Positions 57,879-64,000 of a stretch of 64,000 nucleotides of DNA are shown piece by piece. The DNA lies in contig CP093831.1 in assembly GCA_033063855.1 (NCBI GenBank), forward strand, positions 12,214,001-12,278,000, read 5' to 3'. The position numbers and the translations under genes are program-made. Position 1 is the first letter of the stretch. The number at the start of each line of letters is the position of its first letter. Source of the stretch: Smittia aterrima. Its lineage: Eukaryota; Arthropoda; Insecta; Diptera; Chironomidae. A model generated the notes under the pieces. The model made no database searches, was not told where the DNA came from, and saw nothing but the letters and a program-made list of their open reading frames with translations.

Positions 57879-58484
57879 TTTCAATTAAATTATTTTCCTT
57901 TATCTCGAGAATTTTAAATAACGATCAATTCACTTGGGGAAGCGGAACTTGACTGAAAGGCTTGAACGGAATTTTTGGTGACAGGTCGCAGGGATGTTAG
58001 AGAGAATTTTAGAGAGTAAACGGAAAATAAATTCCCTCTTTTCTTAGATGGCATTCAACTTAGATTTATGATTTTACCATCACCGTTTGACCGTTGCGAT
58101 CGTTTCACAATTGAATTTGAACTTTCTCCGAATTTCGCAATTATTCTCCTATTTAATGAAATTATTAGTTTTTGGCGATCAATGTGATTGTTAATTGCGA
58201 TGATCAAGTTTATAACTTTTCTTAATAGACTCAAATGCTTTGTTGTTAAGAGCAAATTAATTACACTTGGGGAGTGTCTAAATTGATTGGACATTGTCAA
58301 ATTGATTAGAGAACTGCAATCGAAAGATTGCAAGAAAAACAATTAATGGTTCAAATTGAAACTCGTGACAATCGATATCAGGCTTTTAGGAGAAATTATC
58401 TGTCACGTTCCAAAGTCTCAAAAATATGTTTGATTTATAATTTATTAATTTTTTTATTGTCTGTCAAGTTCAAAAGTTTAATTT
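57879..58484. other. Spacer between FABP copies 3 and 4
   Basis: AT-rich non-coding DNA with the copy-3 promoter and copy-4 3' UTR. A 95-codon minus-strand frame at 58055-58342 has no FABP resemblance. Confidence 0.4.
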
Positions 58485-58944
58485 TTAAGCTTTATACCAA
58501 CTCTTGCTAACGACATTGCCAATCGTAGCAGTGGCAACAACTTCATTTCCGGAAAACTCTCTCACAACTTTCAACGTTTTTGTTCCGATTTGCATCTCAG
58601 TTAATGTGTTTCCTGTGATCGTAAACTTTTTAATGACTTTGTCTCCATTAGCTCTTGTGTGATCGATGTCAACATTGGGCTTGAATTCTTGTGAAGAAAC
58701 TACACCATTGGAAATTGAATTAAGAACAAAAGTTCCATCGTCTTTCTTCTGTAGTTCGACTGATGTTTCCAAAGCTTCTGCTACGACAGCTGCTCTAGCC
58801 GGGTCAAGTCCTATGAAGAAAAAGAAAAATTTTAGACTTCGCTTTGAATTAATTTCAAAACATTTCCCTACCAAGTTCAACGAGGAGATCTACGACTCCT
58901 TCGGCTTTGTACGAATTATATTTCTTGTTCAAAAATTGATCCAT
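58485..58944 (-). CDS. Lipocalin/FABP-like protein, copy 4 (strongly divergent)
   Basis: Exons 58944-58872 and 58810-58485 (61-bp intron) give 132 residues. The start is MDQFLNKKYNSYKAEGVVDL, and the intron is at the conserved Gly split. The second exon (LDPARAAVVAEALETSVELQ) has an Ala-rich lid helix not seen in the others. The barrel strands VIKKFTITGNTLTEMQIG and VVREFSGNEVVATATIGN are clear. The end SKSWYKA keeps Tyr but replaces the preceding Arg-x pattern with Lys-Ser. Ligand preference probably differs from copy 1. Complete and apparently functional. Confidence 0.85.
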
Positions 58945-59404
58945 TTTTCAATCGACTGCTCTGAATTTACTGATACGTTGTCTGAAACCGCAAACTCTTT
59001 TATACCAAAAATATCAGCCAACAAAAGAATGATGCACTTGACTAAAGAACTTATAAGGCAATCTCGTGATAAGATTAACTCGAATGAGTTACCTTTTCAA
59101 AGATTGACTCACAGCAAAGTACAACAAAATTGAACTTTAATCAATAAATTATTCACTAATTACAAAGATGACTTGCAGAAATAAATAATTTGAAGATTAA
59201 AAGATGAAAACTTGCAAAGAAACTTGCAAGAGTCTTGCAGCAAGACGTAGCTTGAGAACAATTGAAAATTATTAATCATTTTGATGACTTTCGTGTTGTT
59301 ATCAATTCGTTCACTTGATAAACCGTTGGCAAGTGAGCAAGCATTTGATAATTGAGTATCCAAATTTTATTAAAATTATTTCATAAACATCAAACATGAA
59401 TAAT
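58945..59404. other. Spacer between FABP copies 4 and 5
   Basis: Contains the copy-4 promoter and copy-5 3' flank. A short frame at 58666-59133 (+) is antisense to copy 4 and was not accepted. No motif stands out. Confidence 0.35.
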
Positions 59405-59930
59405 TCATTTCCTCTTTGATTCAGCCTTGAAATATCTTCGAGCGACTACATCATCACAGTAAAGCGTCATCACCATTTCATCATCGGAGAACTCACGTAC
59501 AATTTTAATCTCAGAGTCGCCTGAAGTTAATTTGTTGTTTTTATTGAGATTACGAAAGAAATTTGATAAGTCAACCTCTCTGAATGTGAACCATAGCATT
59601 TCCATTAAACATTATCATGCTTTGACAAGTAGCACCGCTCATTGAACGCTCGTTAAAGTAAGTTCCAGGTGTAAATTTATATTTGGTTCCAATGATTCCA
59701 GCAGCTGAAGTAAAAGTAAAAGTTCCGTCGCCGTTGTCAATCAACGAAACTTTGGGCTTGGCAGATGTCGCGACTTTTCGCGCAATCGTGCCGACTCCTT
59801 AAACCAAATGCGAACAAATAAAATCATTTTCATTTCAATGGTCGATGACTAACGAACCCAATTTCTTTAGAAACTCATTAAAATCTTCTGTTTTGTATAA
59901 AATGTAAGTTTTGTTGAAGAATCGCTCCAT
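59405..59930 (-). CDS. Fatty-acid-binding protein, copy 5 (three exons)
   Basis: Exons 59930-59858, 59797-59576, 59520-59405; 136 residues. The first intron (60 bp) has the weak donor GTTCGT; a second, 55-bp intron (GTTGAC...TTCAG) splits a Gly codon after HIQRG and is unique in the array. It starts MERFFNKTYILYKTEDFNEF, and the middle is FTSAAGIIGTKYKFTPGTYF. The usual DGRKVK segment is replaced by NERSMSGATCQSMIMFNGNA. It ends VVARRYFKAESKRK, so the R-x-Y pair is shifted and a basic tail is added. The extra intron matches the position of a later intron in many animal FABP genes, so it may be ancestral rather than gained. Confidence 0.82.
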
Positions 59931-60087
59931 GTCGAACAGTTTGACGTCGAAATGAAACTAAAAAACTTCGCCCTAATCGAGGTTTTATCAAACTTCGTTC
60001 GCTTATCAACGCTATTTATGATATCTTTGGTTTATGGAACGAAATTATCTTCCGCATAGAATCAAAAAGATTTAAACTTTCAAACTT

Positions 60088-60660
60088 TTATTCAATCAAT
60101 TGACTCCAACTTGTGCTCACTATGTCACCAAAAGTTGTCACGGCGATCATCTCATCATTGAAGAATCTTCTCTCGATCGTGAGCGGCTTCTCGCCATGCT
60201 GCGTGTGAATCACTTTGTTTTCCTCGAATACAATTGTGCTCTTAACTTTACGACCGTCTGCTGTTTTTTCCTCAAACTCTTCGTTCGGAGTGAACTCAAC
60301 AGTTTCTGTGATCAACTTGAGCGTGGTTGTGTGTAATGTGTAACGGCCGTTTAGACTTCTCGTCAGCTGTGTGGTCGAGGCCAAAGACTTAACGATCTTT
60401 CTCAAAAAACTGTTCATTCCTAAAAATAACAAAGTGCTCTATTCTAATTAACTTTTTTCACTTCAATTACAATGCGACTCTTTGAAAATAAAACAAATCG
60501 ATGACGCAGTGACCTTCGCGCTCTCATAACTTCCGATCACAATTATAAGTTCAACTATCAATAAAATATTTAACGACTCGTACACACCTATTTCCGCTAG
60601 AAGCTCTTCAACATTCTCGCTTTGCACTAGTTTGTATTTTTTGTCTAAGAATTCTTCCAT
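60088..60660 (-). CDS. Fatty-acid-binding protein, copy 6 (divergent)
   Basis: Exons 60660-60588 and 60419-60088 encode 134 residues, with a 168-bp intron. It starts MEEFLDKKYKLVQSENVEEL. The signature region is well kept (NEEFEEKTADGRKVKSTIVF), as is LTIERRFFNDEMIAV. The C-terminus reads SWSQLIE in place of RWYKAVE, so both the Arg and the Tyr of the ligand carboxylate site are absent. Like copy 2 it looks like an intact barrel with a changed ligand pocket. Confidence 0.88.
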
Positions 60661-60949
60661 CTTGATCGTTTGAGCTCTGATTCACGACTGAATACTGAAT
60701 GTTTACATCAGCTACGCGTCGTTTTTTTTTCGTCTGTCTCAACATAAGCTTATCGTTTGTTAAGCGATCTGTAATAAAATGTCGTAATCATATCAAAGCG
60801 AAACTTTCTTTAATTATTGCTTTTATTTCCTTTATCAGTTCACAAATTTTTTTCTGAGAATCATGAACTTGGAATTTTAATTAGTTTGGGTTGACTTCAG
60901 TTGAGTTTTAGGTCTCACAAGTTCAAATTCAGGGCTTTAAGTCAGGGCT

Positions 60950-61452
60950 TTACTCGATGGCTTTGTACCAACGCATAGAAGTAACTGGACCACAGATAAA
61001 TGTGGCGATCAATTCGTCATCGTTGAACTCTCGTTCGATTCTTACAGCATTATCTCCTTGCTGTTGCTGAATCATCTTATTTCCCTCGAAAGTGATAACA
61101 CATTTAACTTTCACGCCGTCCATTCTATCTTCATCGAATTCTTCATTCAAATTAAATTTGAGGATTTGATTGCGGACTGACGTGTAAGTGTTGAATGAAT
61201 AAGAGTTGTCACCTTCCTTCACAAGTTGCACAGTTGGCGTAACGCTGTTCAATGCTTGTTTCATCATTGGAGTGACACCTGAAAAAAAAGTTCTCATTAG
61301 TTTAAACAGGTGAAATTTTAGAGAACAATTTTAGACTCAAGGTTGCTTCAATTATTGCATAAATCTAATTTAACTAACTTACCGACCACGTCCAAAAATT
61401 CATCGAAATTTTCGCTTCTGTCTAATTCGTATTTCTTAAATTGCACAGACAT
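60950..61452 (-). CDS. fabp: Fatty-acid-binding protein, copy 7
   Basis: Exons 61452-61383 and 61278-60950 (104-bp intron), 132 residues. It starts MSVQFKKYELDRSENFDEFL, shared almost exactly with copies 8 and 9. The middle VQLVKEGDNSYSFNTYTSVR is also nearly the same as copy 8. FNLNEEFDEDRMDGVKVKCV and RIEREFNDDELIATF are typical, and the end SMRWYKAIE keeps the R-x-Y ligand pair. Promoter sequence is also shared with copy 8, which points to a recent tandem duplication. Confidence 0.93.
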
Positions 61453-61799
61453 TTTGATTTATGAAAGTTTTGCTGAAATTTTTCCCGATAAAAAGTTTTT
61501 TTGCTAACGTCTCTTCAAAGTCCACAACTTGAATGAGATGAACAAAGTTTTCTCTTGTTCGCATTTAGAAGAATTTTGTATTTGAGCGATAAGCGATGCT
61601 TTCTCTCACCTGAAAATTAGTTATCAATGTAGTTAGATCTATCATATCAAAGCGAAACATTCTTAAGTTATTTCATTTTTTTTTATTTTCTTTATCAATT
61701 CACAACAAAGTTTCTGAGAATCATGAATTCTTATTATCTTGGGTTTATTTCAGTCGAATTGAGAGTGTCAAACTCAAATTCAGGGCTTCCACCAGGGCT
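61453..61799 (-). promoter_or_regulatory. Copy-7 promoter region with duplicated module
   Basis: Positions 61547-61610 match 62426-62490 upstream of copy 8 over about 64 bp. The shared block includes CTCTTGTTCGCATTTA and GAGCGATAAGCG, which contains a GATA-factor motif (GATAAG). In copy 7 the TATA-like position reads TTTTGTATTTG and is weaker than in copy 8. Confidence 0.6.
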
Positions 61800-62318
61800 T
61801 CACTCTACGGCTTTGTACCAACGTGTGGAAGTGATGTCACCGATGATGCACTTTGCGATCAATTCGGTGTCGGTGAACTCTCGTTCAATGCGTACAGGCT
61901 TGTCGCCCTTCTGTTGCTGGATCATCTTATTGCCATCGAAAGTGACCACGCATTTGACTTTTCTGCCGTCCATTGTTTCTTCGTCGAATTCTTCTCCCAA
62001 AGTGAATTTCATTGTTTGGTTGCGGAATGTCGAGACGGTGTTGAAGGAATAAGAGTTGTCTCCTTCTTTGACAAGCTGAACTGTAGCCGAAACGGTGCCA
62101 GCCATTTTCCTCACGAGATATCCGACACCTGAAAGAAGAGTTCGCGTAAGTTCAAAGCAAGGTTTAAAGATTCAAGGTTATTTCATTTGTTCTTTCACAA
62201 ATTGTGAATCACGATTCTTTTTATTTCTTTTATTGTTATTTTACTTACCGAGCTCTTGCAAGAACTCATCGAACTTTTCGCTTCTTTCTAACTTGTACTT
62301 CTTGAATTGCACAGACAT
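61800..62318 (-). CDS. fabp: Fatty-acid-binding protein, copy 8 (canonical)
   Basis: Exons 62318-62249 and 62128-61800 (120-bp intron) encode 132 residues. N-terminus MSVQFKKYKLERSEKFDEFL; second exon GVGYLVRKMAGTVSATVQLV. The signature GEEFDEETMDGRKVKCVVTF is closest to the insect muscle-FABP pattern. RIEREFTDTELIAKC and the end STRWYKAVE provide all expected fatty-acid carboxylate residues. Upstream on the minus strand is a good TATA box (TATAAAA, plus-strand 62452-62458) next to a GATA motif. Likely the most conventional and perhaps most highly expressed member. Confidence 0.94.
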
Positions 62319-62425
62319 TTTATTCAATGAAAGTTGAATTGGAATTATTCAGAAAGTTTATTTTAGTGCTGACGTCGCTTCAAAGGCTACAACTCGAATG
62401 CGATCAAGAATGTTTTTTCGTTTCT

Positions 62426-62490
62426 GTTTTCTCTTGTTCGCATTTAAAGAATTTTATATGTGAGCGATAAGCGTGGCTTTCTCTCTCACC
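62426..62490 (-). promoter_or_regulatory. Copy-8 promoter module with TATA box and GATA motif
   Basis: About 65 bp matching the copy-7 promoter. It has CTCTTGTTCGCATTTA, the minus-strand TATAAAA at 62452-62458, GAGCGATAAGCG and a CTCTCTCACC end. Weaker similarity continues for about 60 bp toward the genes (TCTTCAAAG / GCTTCAAAGG). Confidence 0.65.
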
Positions 62491-62696
62491 ACAGAATATT
62501 TTTGAATGAAATTCTCACTGAAGCAATGTGTGGTTACAATGTCTCAACATGTCAAAAGTTATTTGGTTTAGTTAAGAAATTACGATGAGAAACAAAACGA
62601 AAATGCATTTGAATTTCTTTATTTCTGAGTTGCACATATCAGAGATAACTTATCTCCTTGTCAAATGATATCAAATTTGTCATAGAATGCTTCTAA

Positions 62697-62995
62697 ACAG
62701 CTCTGTAGTATCGCCATGCGTTTATTCCTTCTTGTGTGTAAATTGTCGTCATCATCCAGATCTCAGAGAAGACTCTCTCTCAATTCTTATCGGAGGCTCA
62801 AAGTCGTTCATCGTTATCAACATATTTTCATCGATCATTTTAAGGCAATTCACACTTTCTCCATCCAATAGATGACTCTTCATCATCATTCAAGACGAAC
62901 CATAAATTTAATTCCTTGTCATCTGTTGAGACTCTGATTGTATAACATTCGCGATCGTAGTCATTGTAGATCATTCGCTCTTGAATCATTTTAAA
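62697..62995 (-). pseudogene. FABP pseudogene with two frameshifts
   Basis: The second-exon part of an FABP gene is recognisable across three reading phases. The order is FKMIQERMIYND and LNLWFVLNDDEES, then HLLDGESVNCLKMID plus PPIRIERES after one shift, then INAWRYYRAV and a stop after another. These line up with the signature strand (LDGESV for MDGRKV), the RIEREF strand and the RWYKAV end of copy 8. No first exon with an MSVQF-type start was found on its 5' side. Decay has produced internal stops in each single frame. Confidence 0.7.
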
Positions 62996-63163
62996 AATTG
63001 GTCAGTCGTCCTCCATAAAAAAATTGACCAGGAAAAGGATAGAATCCGTCGAAGTTATGTATGTATGGTCACCAATCTGTATTTTTATAATAAATTGACA
63101 TTTTAATCAAAAGGCGAATCAATTTTTCGTTTATCTTTCACGTTTTATTTCTTATTTCAGTTA

Positions 63164-63619
63164 TCAATCGATTGCTTTGAACCATCTTGTAGCTACAACA
63201 TCTCCTAAACTATAAATCACGACAAGTTCAGTATCACTGAAAATCCTTTCGACCCTGAAAGCTCCTTTGCCTTTCTGCTGTTGAATCATTTTATTCCCAT
63301 CGAACGTTATTAAACATTTTATTATCCTTCCGTCCATTGTGTTCTCATCAAATTCCTCGTTTAATTTAAATTTAATCGAACGACTTTTAAATGCCGAGAC
63401 AGTGTTGAATGAATAAGAGTCTTCTTCTCCTTCTTTTACAAGCTGAAGTGTCGTCGAAAAGTTGTTTGCCATTTTTCTTACAAAGAAGTTCACACCTGAG
63501 TGAGTGGAAGTCGTAAAAAAAATATTTAAACGTCTTTAACGCTTCTTACCATTTGCTGCTAAGAATTCCTCAAAGTTTTCACTTCTATCTAATTTATATT
63601 TTCTAAACTGAACCGACAT
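63164..63619 (-). CDS. fabp: Fatty-acid-binding protein, copy 9
   Basis: Exons 63619-63550 and 63495-63164 (54-bp intron), 133 residues. It starts MSVQFRKYKLDRSENFEEFL and continues GVNFFVRKMANNFSTTLQLV. The signature is NEEFDENTMDGRIIKCLITF. The end ATRWFKAID has Phe in place of the ligand-contacting Tyr, a mild change; Arg is retained. The RVERIFSDTELVV strand fits. The position just beyond the pseudogene suggests that both came from the same round of duplication as copies 7 and 8. Confidence 0.92.
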
Positions 63620-63864
63620 GCTTGTAACTTCTTTCGCTGTTAATAGGAAAATGCCAATTTAAGCTTGAAACAGCGAACATCGATATCGCTATCTCAAACA
63701 TTTAGTCGCTCACGTAAAAATTATCATTGTTGTCGAAAAGATTTTGATGAAAATATTAAAGCGAATGAATTTATGTTAACAAGACAGTTTATTGATAATC
63801 CCTTAGTTTCTTTACATTTATCTCTTTTGAAAATTCTCAAATTCTCCTATCTAAAGCAATCCTC
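63620..63864. other. Spacer between FABP copy 9 and the TTC1-like gene
   Basis: Copy-9 promoter and TTC1 3' UTR. Minus-strand GAGATAGCGATATCGATG near 63681-63698 contains a GATA motif comparable in place to those of copies 7 and 8 but is not otherwise similar. Confidence 0.4.
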
Positions 63865-64000
63865 TCATTGCTTTGAACCTTGATTAAAGTTAACGGAATA
63901 CGATCCTGTCGAAGAATCTTGTTTTAGCTCGAAATTGTTTGTTGAGAGTCCGAAAGGTCGTAGAATCATGTTTCCGAGATCTTTGAGTTTGTCAATCATT
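63865..64000 (-). CDS. TTC1: TTC1-like tetratricopeptide protein, 3' end
   Basis: The last 44 codons plus stop of a gene running off the right edge. The peptide [20 protein letters not shown], then [18 protein letters not shown], matches the conserved C-terminal tail of TPR protein 1 just after its three TPR units. Family knowledge: TTC1 is a cytosolic TPR adaptor linked to Hsp90 and small G proteins. No claim can be made about the missing part. The visible ATG is internal. Confidence 0.75.
   Translation of the reverse strand, partial: MIDKLKDLGNMILRPFGLSTNNFELKQDSSTGSYSVNFNQGSKQ

Overview
The window looks like nuclear DNA from an insect, most likely a nematoceran fly of the chironomid-midge type. 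The evidence is spliced genes with mostly 50-60 bp GT-AG introns, AT-rich intergenic DNA, and insect gene families such as pygopus, the TipE sodium-channel auxiliary family, an Ana1/CEP295 gene and an insect-type fatty-acid-binding-protein (FABP) array. The species cannot be named from sequence alone. Exon joins were worked out by hand from splice sites, reading phase and protein family patterns. Every complete model listed closes in frame.

Left part (1-24 kb): a left-truncated PREB/Sec12 WD40 gene (-) lies head to head with pygopus (+). Next come a TTLL6-type tubulin polyglutamylase (-), a ZIP1-3 zinc transporter (+), a secreted C-type-lectin-like gene (-), a probable leucine-rich-repeat gene fragment (+), an RFX7-type transcription factor (-) and a TipE-family channel auxiliary subunit (+) with a GC-AG intron.

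Middle (24.3-32.1 kb): almost 8 kb in which no convincing gene could be built.

Right-centre (32-50 kb), compact housekeeping block: two small secreted paralogues (-), a GRTP1-type RabGAP (-), DDX51/Dbp73D (+), Ana1/CEP295 (-), Bub1 kinase (-), DALRD3 (+) and the mitochondrial citrate carrier scheggia/SLC25A1 (-). Several pairs share short divergent promoters or converging 3' ends. Products cover ribosome assembly, tRNA modification, centriole assembly and the spindle checkpoint.

Right end (51-64 kb): nine FABP genes and one FABP pseudogene, all on the minus strand. A shortened PARP1-like gene (+) sits between the first and second FABP. Members range from canonical ligand-binding residues to copies that have lost them. 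Two neighbouring FABPs share a duplicated promoter. The window ends inside the 3' exon of a TTC1-like gene (-).
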